NCBI RefSeq assembly: GCF_011761185.1
Contig: NZ_JAAOYM010000001.1
Span: 3,906,001-3,970,000 of the forward strand
Source of the DNA: Saccharomonospora amisosensis
Lineage (GTDB): Bacteria > Actinomycetota > Actinomycetes > Mycobacteriales > Pseudonocardiaceae
Reading direction: 5' to 3'
Length of the DNA: 64,000 nucleotides
Below, piece after piece: positions 47,983-57,424 of the stretch. A model generated the notes under the pieces. That model was not told the DNA's origin. It did no database searches and was given only the letters and a program-made list of their open reading frames with translations. Position 1 is the first letter of the stretch. The number at the start of each line of letters is the position of its first letter. A program made the translations under genes and the position numbers.

Positions 47983-49230
47983 ATGAGCAACATCGACGTC
48001 GTCATCACCGGGCTGGGCGCCACCACGCCGCTCGGCAGGGACGTCACGTCCACGTGGGACGGGCTGCTCGCAGGCCGCAGCGGCGTCCGCAGGATCGACG
48101 CCGAATGGGTGGAGCGGCTCGACCTACCGGTGAAGATCGGTGCCGCACTCGCCGAGGAACCAACGGAGCAGATCCCGCGCGTGCAGGCCCGCAGGCTGGA
48201 CCGCTGTGAGCAGGTGGCGCTCATCGCGGCCCGGCAGGCGTGGGCCGACGCGGGCTTCACCGAGCCGACCGAAGAGCACAGCGACGTCGATCCCGACCGG
48301 CTGGGCGTCTCCATCGGGTCCGGCATCGGTGGCCCCGTCACGCTGCTCAACCAGCACGACCTGCTCGCGGAGCACGGCATCCGCAAGGTGTCGCCGTTGA
48401 CGGTCCCGATGCTCATGCCCAACGGGCCCGCCGCCCACGTGGGAATCGACCGCAAGGCCCGCGCCGGGGTGCACTCGCCCGCATCGGCCTGTGCCTCCGG
48501 CGCGGAGGGGATCGCCAGCGGGTTCCAGATGATCCAGAACGGGCGCGCCGACGTGGTGCTCGCAGGCGGGGCGGAAGCCTGCATCGCACCCATCACGATC
48601 GCCGGGTTCGCCCAGGCCAGGACCGTGTCGACCCGCAACGACGACCCTGAGCACGCTTCCCGGCCGTTCGATGCCAACCGGGACGGCTTCGTGCTCGGGG
48701 AGGGAGCCGGGGTGGTGGTGCTGGAGCGCGCCGACCGGGCGAAAGCACGTGGTGCTCGCGTCTACGCGCGGCTGAGCGGCTACGGGATCACCTCCGACGC
48801 CTACCACATCACCGGCAATCACCCCGACGGCATCGGGCAGATCGCCGCGATGAACAACGCGATCCAGATGGCCGGGCTCACTCCCGGCGATGTCGGGCAC
48901 GTCAACGCACACGCGACCTCGACGGTCGTGGGTGACGTCGGCGAGGCCGCGGCCATCCGCAAGGCGATCGGCGACCAGCCCGTTGTGACGGCGCCCAAGG
49001 GCGCACTCGGTCACCTGGTCGGTGGCGCGGGGGCTGTCGAGGGCATAGTGACGATCCTGTCGCTGTACCACGGGATCGTGCCCGCGACGCTGAACCTGAC
49101 CAACCTCGACCCCAAGGTTGACCTCGACGTGGTCGCCGGTGAGCCGCGCAAGGTGCAGCTGAGCGCGGCCATCAGCAACTCGTTCGGCTTCGGCGGGCAC
49201 AACACCGCGCTGCTGTTCACCGCGGCGTAG
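47983..49230 (+). CDS. fabF: Beta-ketoacyl-ACP synthase II (FabF/KasA type)
   Basis: The 415-residue enzyme elongates acyl-ACP. Active-site Cys C170 is in SPASACASGAEG; the two His are in NAHATSTVVGD and KGALGHLVGGAG; the C-terminal loop is SNSFGFGGHNTALLF. It corresponds to KasA in mycobacterial gene order, and to FabF in Streptomyces. It is the last gene of the fab operon and runs up to a convergent gene with 12 bases between them. Confidence 0.96.
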   Translation: MSNIDVVITGLGATTPLGRDVTSTWDGLLAGRSGVRRIDAEWVERLDLPVKIGAALAEEPTEQIPRVQARRLDRCEQVALIAARQAWADAGFTEPTEEHSDVDPDRLGVSIGSGIGGPVTLLNQHDLLAEHGIRKVSPLTVPMLMPNGPAAHVGIDRKARAGVHSPASACASGAEGIASGFQMIQNGRADVVLAGGAEACIAPITIAGFAQARTVSTRNDDPEHASRPFDANRDGFVLGEGAGVVVLERADRAKARGARVYARLSGYGITSDAYHITGNHPDGIGQIAAMNNAIQMAGLTPGDVGHVNAHATSTVVGDVGEAAAIRKAIGDQPVVTAPKGALGHLVGGAGAVEGIVTILSLYHGIVPATLNLTNLDPKVDLDVVAGEPRKVQLSAAISNSFGFGGHNTALLFTAA

Positions 49231-49242
49231 CTCGGCGGACCG

Positions 49243-49830
49243 TCAGCAGCTCGTGTACTCGGGTGTGCTGCCTGCGGGCAGGGTGTCGATCCGCCACCCA
49301 TCGTGCTGCCTCGCCAGTGGCAACGCCAGCCGCCAGCGGATGCACGCTTCGGGCAGTTCGGGTGGTGCGTCCGCCACGTCCTGGGTGCTGGTGAATCCGA
49401 TCAGCACGGTCAACCCGTTGGGCGCGGCCTCGATCCGGTAGACCAGGATGCTGCCGTCCCTGGTACTGCGGTAGTTGGCGAGCCATTCCGGTCGCGGCTG
49501 GGTCTGTGTCCGCTCGGCGACGACCGTCCTGGCCCACCGGTCGTAGTCACGGGCGTTGATGGCGTCGAAGTGCTCCTGGAGCAGCCGCCTCACCGGCTCC
49601 GCTTCAGGGTGGGCCGCCGCGTCGCCGGTGAACCCGACCTTAGGGGAACCGGGCTGGCGGCCAGGCGGCCACGGCGTCGTGGCGCGCACGCTCGTGGCGG
49701 GGCCATCGTCACGGCGGGGAGGCTGGTACAGCTCTCGTGCCAGCAGGCCGCCGCCCACGGTCAGCGATACCACCACGATGAGCACCGGAACCAGCCAGCG
49801 AAGCAGGCCTGGAGACGGGGTGGCGGGCAC
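49243..49830 (-). CDS. Hypothetical membrane-anchored protein
   Basis: The 195-residue product begins at a GTG. It has one N-terminal membrane span (WLVPVLIVVVSLTVGGGLLA, about 12-31), a Pro/Arg-rich linker, and an extracellular domain containing EAEPVRRLLQEHFDAINARDYDRWARTVV, which resembles SnoaL/NTF2-like folds. No ligand is known. It is convergent with fabF and follows the DUF3145 gene by 21 bases. Confidence 0.75.
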   Translation of the reverse strand: MPATPSPGLLRWLVPVLIVVVSLTVGGGLLARELYQPPRRDDGPATSVRATTPWPPGRQPGSPKVGFTGDAAAHPEAEPVRRLLQEHFDAINARDYDRWARTVVAERTQTQPRPEWLANYRSTRDGSILVYRIEAAPNGLTVLIGFTSTQDVADAPPELPEACIRWRLALPLARQHDGWRIDTLPAGSTPEYTSC

Positions 49831-49851
49831 CCGGCAAGACTAGCCAGAGCG

Positions 49852-50343
49852 TCAGCCGACCTGGTGCAGCCAGGTGACCGGCGCCCCATCACCGGCGTGG
49901 CGGAACGGCTCGAGCGCCTCGTCCCAACTCACGCCCAGCAACTTGTCGAGTTCGTGCGCCAACTGCTCGCCCGCCCTGCAACGCGACGCCAGCCCGCGAA
50001 GGTGGTCCTCGCCGACGACGATGTCGCCGTTGGCGCTGGTTCTCGCGTGCCACAGGCCGAGGCCGGGCGCGTAGCAGAAGCGTTGTCCGTCGACACCGGG
50101 ACTTGGCTCCTCGGTGACCTCGAAGCGGACCATGGGCCACGCCTTCAGCGCGGAAGCGAGCTTGCCCGCGGTACCCGCGGGCGCGCGCCAGTCACACTCG
50201 GCACGCAACTGCCCGGGGGCGGCGGGTTGGGCTGTCCAGCGCAACTCCACCCGGCCACCGAGCGTGCCGGAGATCGCCCACTCGACGTGCGGGCAAACCG
50301 CAGACGGCGACGAGTGGACGTACACCACGCCACGAGTGCTCAC
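49852..50343 (-). CDS. DUF3145-family protein
   Basis: The 163-residue protein (GTG start, STRGVVYVHSSPSAVCPHVEWA) shows WRAPAGTAGKLASALKAW, FEVTEEPSPGVDGQRFCYAP and LHQVG at the C-terminus, matching the actinobacterial DUF3145 family. The function is unknown. Strong conservation near fab genes hints at a housekeeping role. Confidence 0.88.
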   Translation of the reverse strand: MSTRGVVYVHSSPSAVCPHVEWAISGTLGGRVELRWTAQPAAPGQLRAECDWRAPAGTAGKLASALKAWPMVRFEVTEEPSPGVDGQRFCYAPGLGLWHARTSANGDIVVGEDHLRGLASRCRAGEQLAHELDKLLGVSWDEALEPFRHAGDGAPVTWLHQVG

Positions 50344-50493
50344 TGCTGACCTCCGCTACTCGACGAGGGGCGTCTTCCCCTACGACCTCGTCAATGGCGG
50401 AATAATCAACCCGCGGCGATGCTTGACCCACATTCTGCACCGCACTCACCCGTTTGGCCACACGAGCACCAGAAATCACACCGGCCAGTGAGC

Positions 50494-50532
50494 AAGGGAG
50501 TTCCGCCGCGGGGCCCACGGTGGAACTCCCTT
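50494..50532 (-). terminator. Hairpin terminator after the S8 peptidase
   Basis: AAGGGAGTTCCGCCG (50494-50508) pairs with 50518-50532 in 15 pairs including one G-T, nine-base loop, 20 bases past the stop at 50552. Confidence 0.7.
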
Positions 50533-50551
50533 ACCCGGATGGCCGACCGGA

Positions 50552-52048
50552 TCAGCCGTTGCTGGCTCCGAGCCTGGTGGCCGCTGCCACGGTGTCCGCA
50601 AGGCCGGTGCCCTTGTCGAAGCTGGACGTGTAACCGCCGTCGGGCTGGTACGGGGCTCCGTCGGTGTACTTGTACGCGGTCGCCTTCAGTGCGTCCTCGA
50701 TCTCGCCAGGGGTCGCGCTCGGCTTGGCCTGGAACAACTGCGCGACGATCCCGGTGATCTGCGGCGCCGCCATCGAGGTGCCACTGATGACGTTGTAGGT
50801 GCCAACGTCGAGGGCGCCGGGACCGTTGACGAACTCCAGACCGGTGGAGCAGATCGGCAGGTACGGCCTGCACGCGGACACGATGTTCTCCCCCGGCGCG
50901 GAGATGTCCGGCCAGGTGCTGCGGTCGGCGGCGTCGCCACGCGAGGAGAAGTCGGAGACCGTGCCGTCCCGGGTGCCGATGCCCTGATCGTTGTAGGAGG
51001 CGACGGAAAGCACGCCGGGCGTCGGGTCCTGCCCCGGTGGGTTCGAAAGGCTCTCCGAGCCGTCTCCACCATCGTTTCCGTTGGCCCAGACGGTGACCAC
51101 GCCTTCGGCGGCGAGTGCGCGTTGCAGCTTCACCGTCGCGGAATTGGGATCGAACTCCCCTCCCCCGCTGGGCCCGTAGGAGTTGTTGACCACCTTGATC
51201 GGCGGACACTCGCTCGCGGAGACTCCCTCACCGCAGGGTGCGGCGTGGTTCTCCAGCACCCAGTTCAGCGCGGCGTCGCTACCGAGAATGAGCAGCGCCG
51301 CGCCGGTCGAGATCGACACGATCTTGGAGCCCGGTGCGGACCCACCCACGCGGGTGTCACCCGCGAGTGTGTAGGGGGTGCCCGCCGCGATGCCGGTTAC
51401 GTGAGTGCCGTGGCCGCCGACGGACAGCGTGTCGGTGTCCACGACCGTGGGCAGATTGACGATGCATCCCGTGTCGGTGCCGTCCGTACACAGGCTCTTC
51501 AGGTTCGCGACCACGCGCGTCGACCCGTCCTCGGCACGGAAAGCCGGGTGGTTCGGGTCCACCCCCGTGTCGATCACGGCGACGCCGACGCCCGTGCCGT
51601 CCAACGGCCTGCCACTGCCGTCGACGAGGCTCTCTCTCGCCTGCACCGACCGGGTCGCCGTAGTACCCGCGCTGGCGAAGAACCGGATCGGGTCGTTGTT
51701 CTCCACGTACGTGACGCCGTCGGCCGAACGCAGAGCATTGACCTGCTCGGTCGTACCGGTCGCGGCGACAACCGCGATCTTGCGGAAACTCGTGAGTTGA
51801 GTCATCCCAGCCTGCGCTACCGCGCGCTCCGCGGCGGCCAACCGGGTGCCGTGCACCAACACCGTCGCCTGCTCGTCACCGGAGGCCGTGGACAGTAACG
51901 CATCGAGGGTGCCGGACACGGGCGCGAGCGACGCCAGTTGCGCCGGCGCCGAGCCGGCACCGTATGCCGGGGCCATGCCGGTCAAGGCGAAAGCCGTGAC
52001 GGTTGCGGCGATCAGCGAAGACCGCCGCAACCGACCGCGTGAGCGCAT
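50552..52048 (-). CDS. Secreted subtilisin-like serine protease (S8)
   Basis: The 498-residue protein has a signal peptide (about 1-31, ending APAYGA), a pro-region of about 90 residues with an I9-like pattern, and an S8 catalytic domain. The triad is Asp in VAVIDTGVDPNH, His in GGHGTHVTGIAAG and Ser in ISGTSMAAPQITG. Four cysteines in the mature domain could form disulfides. It should be exported by Sec or Tat and self-activate by removing the pro-region. A dyad is seen upstream at 52107-52124. Confidence 0.93.
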   Translation of the reverse strand: MRSRGRLRRSSLIAATVTAFALTGMAPAYGAGSAPAQLASLAPVSGTLDALLSTASGDEQATVLVHGTRLAAAERAVAQAGMTQLTSFRKIAVVAATGTTEQVNALRSADGVTYVENNDPIRFFASAGTTATRSVQARESLVDGSGRPLDGTGVGVAVIDTGVDPNHPAFRAEDGSTRVVANLKSLCTDGTDTGCIVNLPTVVDTDTLSVGGHGTHVTGIAAGTPYTLAGDTRVGGSAPGSKIVSISTGAALLILGSDAALNWVLENHAAPCGEGVSASECPPIKVVNNSYGPSGGGEFDPNSATVKLQRALAAEGVVTVWANGNDGGDGSESLSNPPGQDPTPGVLSVASYNDQGIGTRDGTVSDFSSRGDAADRSTWPDISAPGENIVSACRPYLPICSTGLEFVNGPGALDVGTYNVISGTSMAAPQITGIVAQLFQAKPSATPGEIEDALKATAYKYTDGAPYQPDGGYTSSFDKGTGLADTVAAATRLGASNG

Positions 52049-52106
52049 TGCAGCCTCCCGAGGAGTAGGGGATCGACTATCTACCCAGGAGTAGCACTCA
52101 ACTAGG

Positions 52107-52124
52107 TGACAGCGATCACTGTCA
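52107..52124. promoter_or_regulatory. Dyad in the divergent region upstream of the S8 protease
   Basis: TGACAG and CTGTCA are perfect arms around CGATCA. The site lies 59 bases before the protease ATG and about 85 before the divergent GTG at 52210, so it could act on either. Confidence 0.45.
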
Positions 52125-52209
52125 ATGATTACTTTGCGCGCAGGCGAAAACGTGAGTCACTGACCGGTCGGCTATAACGGAGCGAGTCACGCGCCAGGGG
52201 AGGTATGAG

Positions 52210-53532
52210 GTGCGACTCGTCCGTTTTCCCGGGCGGCCGGCCAAGGTGTTCGACGACATCCGCGCCGCGCTCGCCTCACTCGGCAGTGGAGCCGATGTCG
52301 CGGGCGGTGTCGCGCTGGTCGGGGTGCGTCCGCCCGGCGTGGAACAAGACGTCGACGCCGTGCTCGTGCTACCAAGGGGTGTCCTGGTCGTCGTCGGAGT
52401 CGACCTGCCCGATCCTGCCGTACGGCTGGAGGCGCCGATCGGCGCCGCGTGGAAAGTCGACGGTTGGCCGCTGGTGCGCGCCGACGACGTGGTGAACCCC
52501 GCTGTGGAGGCGCTCGCGCTGTCCGGCAGGGTCGCGGAACTGGCACGCGCGGTGGAACCCGGCATCGCCGTCGGCACTGTCATCGCGGTCGGCCCGTATG
52601 CCGAGACCGTGGAGCAACCGCCCTCGGAACTGTCCGGCCCGATCCGCGTCGTCTACCCCACCTCGGCGGCCATGCTTTCCTCGGCGGTCTCGTTGGCCAC
52701 GGGAAAGGAGGATCTCACCGTTGACCGAGCGAGAGCGCTGCTCGACAACCTCGCGCCAACCCCGTGCGAGCTCGACGACGCAGCGCTGCTGGGCGAGGGG
52801 TTCGCCGACGCGGCACCCGGCGGGACAGCTACCGGCTTGCCCTATGACACAGCCGCCACGACTCCCGCCATCCCCGTCGTCACAAGCACGGGTCCGCACA
52901 CCGTCGCGACACTCGCCGCTCAGCCAACCGCTTCGCCACCTGCGCGTCCACGACGTGGGCTGCGCGGCAGACGGGCGCTGCTCTCCACTGTCGGTGTGGT
53001 CGCCGTGGCGGTCACCGTCACGGTCTCGATCATCGCAGCAGGCGGGAGCGAACCGGCCGGGGTCGCTCAGAACACCGCCCGCCCGGTGGTCACGGCGGCG
53101 GGTGTGGAGTTCACCGAGCACGCGCGAGGCGACGACGCCGAATGCGCCAGGCATGCGCTCGGCGAGCTACAGGTCTTCCTCGACACCTCCGGCTGCTCGC
53201 GGGTGTGGCGGGGCAGCTACCAGGCACGCGTGGCTGGTAAGGCCGTCGCTGTCTCGGTGGCGGCGCTGACCTTCTCCGACGAGCCGGAGGCGACTGCCTT
53301 CCACACCCTCGCCGACACGCCGGGCAGCGGCGTCCTGATCGACCTCGCCGCCGAGCGAGCCGGCTGGCCCGGCGAGCCGCCCTCCTTCGCCAACGCTGCC
53401 TACGCCAGCGAGCGGCAGGGAAGCACCGTGCTGCTCGTGCTCGCATGTCCACGTACCGGGGCGTCCACACCGGACGACCCTGCCCTTGTCACCGCCGCCG
53501 AGGCGGCACTGCGGCTGCCGGGCAGGGGTTGA
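52210..53532 (+). CDS. Hypothetical protein with one membrane span
   Basis: The 440-residue product starts at a GTG. The N-terminal about 200 residues are cytosolic, with DAVLVLPRGVLVVVGVDLPDPAVRLEAPIGAAWKVDG, which has the rhythm of NERD-like nuclease domains but without clear catalytic residues. One membrane span (LLSTVGVVAVAVTVTVSIIAAG, about 257-278) follows. An extracellular domain with three cysteines (ECARHALGEL; TSGCSRVW; VLACPRTG) ends the protein. The function is unknown. Confidence 0.75.
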   Translation: MRLVRFPGRPAKVFDDIRAALASLGSGADVAGGVALVGVRPPGVEQDVDAVLVLPRGVLVVVGVDLPDPAVRLEAPIGAAWKVDGWPLVRADDVVNPAVEALALSGRVAELARAVEPGIAVGTVIAVGPYAETVEQPPSELSGPIRVVYPTSAAMLSSAVSLATGKEDLTVDRARALLDNLAPTPCELDDAALLGEGFADAAPGGTATGLPYDTAATTPAIPVVTSTGPHTVATLAAQPTASPPARPRRGLRGRRALLSTVGVVAVAVTVTVSIIAAGGSEPAGVAQNTARPVVTAAGVEFTEHARGDDAECARHALGELQVFLDTSGCSRVWRGSYQARVAGKAVAVSVAALTFSDEPEATAFHTLADTPGSGVLIDLAAERAGWPGEPPSFANAAYASERQGSTVLLVLACPRTGASTPDDPALVTAAEAALRLPGRG

Positions 53533-53719
53533 ACCGTCTGTCCATTCCGGATTCACCTCCGGCGCAACCGGCTGCACCGATGCGCCAGCCGATGGCCTGC
53601 CACCGGGCTCGACCGGTCTCCCTCGACGCGGATGTGTGCCGCCTGCCGGGGCCCCAAGCCGAAACCGGGCAAGGCGTATCCTTTCGGCAGGCACGGCCCG
53701 GAGCAAGGGGAGGTCCTGG

Positions 53720-54496
53720 ATGGCCAGGAGCACGTCGATTCAGACGCTGGACGACATCAACGGCGAACCCGCGGTGGAGACGGTCCGGTTCGCGTTGGAC
53801 GGCGTCGAGTACGACATCGACCTCTCCAGCGAGAACGCGGGCAACCTGCGAGCGGCGCTGGATCGCTATGTCGGCTCCGGTCGCAGGGTCGGCGGGCGCA
53901 AGCGCAGGCCACGTCGGATCGGCACACCGCCCGCGCGGGGCAAGCGTGCGACCAGGAAGACACCAGGCTCCGCACTGCCAAAGCGGGCAGCCGCGGAAAA
54001 GACCAAACCCGCGACGAGCGACAAGTTGCGGGCGACTCCCCGCAAGGCCACCACCGCCGAACCCTCCGCTGGTTCCACCAAGACCACCGCGAAGACGTCG
54101 GGCAAGACACAGCGGGGCAGGGCGAAGTCGGCCACGACCGCGGACACAACACGTGCGAAGGCCAAGGCCACTCCGCAGAGCACCGCGAAGGCCACCCCGA
54201 AAAGCACCCCGAAGACCGCTGCGAAGAGCACCGCGAGAAGTACAACCAAGAGCACCAGTACCCGCGCCGCGACGGCAACGGCTACCAAGGGCACGAAGGC
54301 CAAGCCCACAGGCTCCACCAGCGGCAGGCGCACGGCCGCGAAGGACACCACCGAAGGCAGCGCCAAGCCCGCCCGAGGCGGCAAGCCTGCCAAGACCACC
54401 GCAGGTAAGACCGGCAAGGCCGGCACCGGTAAGGCTGACAAGCGGGCGTCGAAATCCTCCGGCGTGCCGAAGGTGACCTTCTCCGCTGTCAACTGA
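53720..54496 (+). CDS. Lsr2-like N-terminal domain fused to a histone-H1-like tail
   Basis: The ATG at 53720 has AAGGGGAGG six bases upstream. Residues 1-62 match the Lsr2 dimerisation domain: QTLDDINGEPAVETVRFALD, GVEYDIDLSSENAGNLRAAL and GSGRRVGGRKRRPRR. In Lsr2 a short linker and a DNA-binding domain with an RGR motif follow. Here that domain is absent; about 195 residues of Lys, Ala, Thr, Ser and Pro follow, with repeats such as KATPKSTPKTAAKST, like eukaryotic H1 or the tail of mycobacterial HupB. It ends VPKVTFSAVN. A nucleoid-associated role is likely, with electrostatic rather than AT-hook-like minor-groove binding. The tail could be modified at lysines. Confidence 0.85.
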   Translation: MARSTSIQTLDDINGEPAVETVRFALDGVEYDIDLSSENAGNLRAALDRYVGSGRRVGGRKRRPRRIGTPPARGKRATRKTPGSALPKRAAAEKTKPATSDKLRATPRKATTAEPSAGSTKTTAKTSGKTQRGRAKSATTADTTRAKAKATPQSTAKATPKSTPKTAAKSTARSTTKSTSTRAATATATKGTKAKPTGSTSGRRTAAKDTTEGSAKPARGGKPAKTTAGKTGKAGTGKADKRASKSSGVPKVTFSAVN

Positions 54497-54520
54497 CCGG
54501 GCCGGCCTCGCCCACCATGG

Positions 54521-55906
54521 TCACAACGCCTTGAGTTCCTCCACGATGTCGCTGACAGACGTCTTCGCATCACCGAACAGCATGCTGGTCTTCGGGTCGA
54601 AGAACAGCTCGTTCTCGATACCGGCGAAGCCCGAACCCATCGACCGCTTCAGCACGATGACCGACCGGCTGGCGTTCACGTGCAGGATGGGCATGCCGTA
54701 GATCGGCGAGTTCGGGTCGGACTGCGCGGCGGGGTTGGTGACGTCGTTGGCTCCGATCACCAGTGCGACATCGGTCTGCGGGAACTGCGAGTTGCTCTCG
54801 TCCATTTCCTTGAGCGACTCGTACGGCACGTCGGCCTCGGCGAGCAGCACGTTCATGTGCCCTGGCATCCGGCCCGCGACTGGGTGGATGGCGTAGCTGA
54901 CCTCGATGCCCTTGGCTTCGAGCAGGTCCGCCATCTCCCGAACCGCGTGCTGAGCCTGCGCCACCGCCATGCCGTACCCGGGGACCACCACGACCTTGCT
55001 CGCGTACGCCATCTGAATGGCGGCATCGGCGGCGCTCGTGCTGCGCACCGGGCGCTCCTCGACAACCTTGGGTCCGCCCGCGGTGGCTCCGCCGCCGAAT
55101 CCGCCCGCGACGATGGCGGGGATGGACCGGTTCATGGCCTTGGCCATCAGGTTGGTGAGGATCGAGCCGGACGCACCGACGATCATGCCCGCGACGATGA
55201 GCGCCGTGTTGTTCAGCGCGACCCCCATCGCGGCCGCCGACAATCCGGTGAGCGCGTTGAGGAGCGAGATCACCACCGGCATGTCCGCACCGCCGATGGG
55301 CAGCACCACCATCAGGCCGAACAGCGCCGAGGCCACCAGCACGCCGATGATGAGCCACTCCGAGTTCGCGCCGGAGGCGATGGCCACCGCGCAAGCCACG
55401 GCGGCCGCGAGCAGCACCACGTTGAGAGGCTGCTGCAGCTTGCCCACGGTGATCGGCCGCCCGGAGATCAGTTCCTGAAGCTTGCCGAAGGCGATGTTGG
55501 AGCCCCAGAACGACACCGAACCGACGATCGCGGCGAACAACGACGCGATCGCGACGTAGAGCGGTTCGTGCGCATACCCCGCGGTGTCGCGGAACTCCAC
55601 CCAGGCGATCAGCGCGACCGCGCCACCGCCCACGCCGTTGAACAGTGCCACCATCTGCGGCATCGCGGTCATCTTGACCTTACGGGCCGCCGGAACGCCG
55701 ACCACCGTGCCGATCCCGACACCGAGCGCGATAAGCCACCAGTTGCCCATCCCGGGCAACAGCAGTGTCGCGATGACGGCGATCGCCATGCCGACGGCGG
55801 CGATCCAGTTGCCGCGTACGGCGGTCCGTGGGCCGGTCAGCCCCATCAGGCCGTAGATGAACAGCGCGAAAGCGATGATGTAGAGGACGGAGACGAAGGT
55901 GGTCAC
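54521..55906 (-). CDS. pntB: NAD(P) transhydrogenase beta subunit
   Basis: The 461-residue protein has about eight or nine membrane helices followed by the NADP-binding domain III (from about residue 290), with VVVPGYGMAVAQAQHAVREM, HPVAGRMPGHMNVLLAEA, DVALVIGANDVTNPAAQ and KRSMGSGFAGIENELF. It couples proton entry to NADPH formation from NADH. The GTG start overlaps the stop of the pntAb gene by four bases. Confidence 0.96.
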   Translation of the reverse strand: MTTFVSVLYIIAFALFIYGLMGLTGPRTAVRGNWIAAVGMAIAVIATLLLPGMGNWWLIALGVGIGTVVGVPAARKVKMTAMPQMVALFNGVGGGAVALIAWVEFRDTAGYAHEPLYVAIASLFAAIVGSVSFWGSNIAFGKLQELISGRPITVGKLQQPLNVVLLAAAVACAVAIASGANSEWLIIGVLVASALFGLMVVLPIGGADMPVVISLLNALTGLSAAAMGVALNNTALIVAGMIVGASGSILTNLMAKAMNRSIPAIVAGGFGGGATAGGPKVVEERPVRSTSAADAAIQMAYASKVVVVPGYGMAVAQAQHAVREMADLLEAKGIEVSYAIHPVAGRMPGHMNVLLAEADVPYESLKEMDESNSQFPQTDVALVIGANDVTNPAAQSDPNSPIYGMPILHVNASRSVIVLKRSMGSGFAGIENELFFDPKTSMLFGDAKTSVSDIVEELKAL

Positions 55907-56211
55907 TTCCGCGCCTCCTTGGCGGCGTCCTGCTTGGGCTTCTGCTTGAACATCCCGAGCATGCGGTCGGTGACGAGGAAACCGCCGACCACGTTGATCG
56001 TGCCGAACGCGATCGCGATCACGAGCAGCACCTTGTTGAGCACGCCCTCGGTACCCAGCCCGAGCACGATGAGCCCGCCGAGCAGCACAATGCCGTGGAT
56101 GGCGTTCGTGCCCGACATCAGCGGTGTGTGCAGCGTGTTGGGCACTTTGGAAATCACCGCGAAACCGACGAATCCGGCGAGTACGAGGATCGCCAGGTTC
56201 TGGACCAGCAT
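55903..56211 (-). CDS. pntAb: NAD(P) transhydrogenase alpha subunit, membrane part
   Basis: The 102-residue protein has three or four membrane helices, with ISKVPNTLHTPLMSGTNAIHGIVLLGGLI, the signature of the separate PntAb subunit. It is coupled to pntAa (one-base overlap, TGATG) and to pntB (GTGA). Confidence 0.95.
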   Translation of the reverse strand: MLVQNLAILVLAGFVGFAVISKVPNTLHTPLMSGTNAIHGIVLLGGLIVLGLGTEGVLNKVLLVIAIAFGTINVVGGFLVTDRMLGMFKQKPKQDAAKEARK

Positions 56212-57326
56212 CAGTTCACCTCCTCGTCCGCTCCGGCGACGCAGGCGCCGGCCACGATCTCGTCGGAAAAGTCGAGCGCGAGCCTGCCTTCCGAATCCAC
56301 CATCAACTCGAGCAATTCGGTGAGATTGCGCGCGTAGAGTTCGCTGGCGTGCACCGGCATCTCGGCAGGCAGGTTCAGCGGCGAGCAGATCGTCACGTCG
56401 TGCACCACGACGTCGGTGCCGGGCTCCGTCAGCTCACAGTTGCCACCGCTCTCCCCCGCCATGTCGACGACGACGCTGCCGGGCCGCATGCCGCGCACCG
56501 CGTCGGCGGTGACAAGCGTCGGGGCCTTGCGCCCCGGAACCAGTGCGGTGGTGATGACCACGTCGAACTCCGTGATCGCTTCGGTGAGGCGCCGCTGCTG
56601 TTCGGCACGTTCGTCCTCGGTCAGTTCACGGGCGTAGCCGCCTTCGCCCACGGCCTCGATCCCGAGGTCGAGCCATTGCGCGCCCACCGATTTCACCTGT
56701 TCGGCTACCTCGGGGCGCACGTCGTACCCGGTCGGCTGCGCGCCGAGGCGCTTGGCCGTGGCCAGTGCCTGCAGCCCCGCCACACCCGCACCGAGCACGA
56801 GCGCCTTCGCGGGCGGCACCGTCCCCGCCGCGGTGGTGAGCATGGGGAAGAACTTGGGTAGTCGCTGGGCCGCCAGCAGCACGGCGCGATACCCCGCGAC
56901 GTTTGCCTGCGAGGACAGCGCGTCCATCGCCTGAGCGCGGGAGATCCGGGGAATGGATTCCACGGCGAAGGCGCGGATGCCCGCCTGTTTCAGCGCGGCA
57001 ACCTCCTCCACGTTGGTCAGCGGCGCGAGGAATCCGATGAGCACGGTGCCCCGCGACAACCGTTCGATCTCGCTGGTTGTCGGCGGCGCGACCTTGAGCA
57101 CGACGTCGGCGTTCCAGGCGTCGCCGACGGTGGCGCCCGCGTCGGTGAACAGCTCGTCGGACAGTTGGGCCGCGGCACCCGCGCCGGGTTCCACCACGAC
57201 ACGCAGCCCACGTCTGGTGAGCCGTTCGACAAGCTTCGGCACCAGCGCGACCCTGCGTTCGTCAGGCTTGGTCTCCTTGACCACGCCGATGGTCAGCGGC
57301 GTCGACGAGGTCTCGGTATCGGTCAC
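56211..57326 (-). CDS. pntAa: NAD(P) transhydrogenase alpha subunit, NAD-binding part
   Basis: A GTG at 57326 with GAGGAGG eight bases upstream gives 371 residues. IGVVKETKPDERRVALVP, VLGAGVAGLQALATAKRLGA with the NAD Rossmann motif, and GSVVVDMAGESGGNCELT are typical of PntAa and alanine dehydrogenase. It is the first gene of the three-subunit operon; the split alpha subunit is the usual form in actinobacteria. Confidence 0.95.
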   Translation of the reverse strand: MTDTETSSTPLTIGVVKETKPDERRVALVPKLVERLTRRGLRVVVEPGAGAAAQLSDELFTDAGATVGDAWNADVVLKVAPPTTSEIERLSRGTVLIGFLAPLTNVEEVAALKQAGIRAFAVESIPRISRAQAMDALSSQANVAGYRAVLLAAQRLPKFFPMLTTAAGTVPPAKALVLGAGVAGLQALATAKRLGAQPTGYDVRPEVAEQVKSVGAQWLDLGIEAVGEGGYARELTEDERAEQQRRLTEAITEFDVVITTALVPGRKAPTLVTADAVRGMRPGSVVVDMAGESGGNCELTEPGTDVVVHDVTICSPLNLPAEMPVHASELYARNLTELLELMVDSEGRLALDFSDEIVAGACVAGADEEVN

Positions 57327-57424
57327 TATGGCGTCCTCCTCAGGAGTGAGGTACGGCGTGCAGACCATACTTGACCAATACGCTGCCACGGGTCGGGTGA
57401 TACGTGTCGCAATCACCACAATAT

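Noticed and set aside
54181-54460. Tandem repeat or recombination-made satellite in the Lsr2-like gene
   Set aside because: The repeats are at the level of Lys/Ala/Thr/Pro codons and the frame is open to a normal end, so it is low-complexity coding sequence rather than a DNA satellite.
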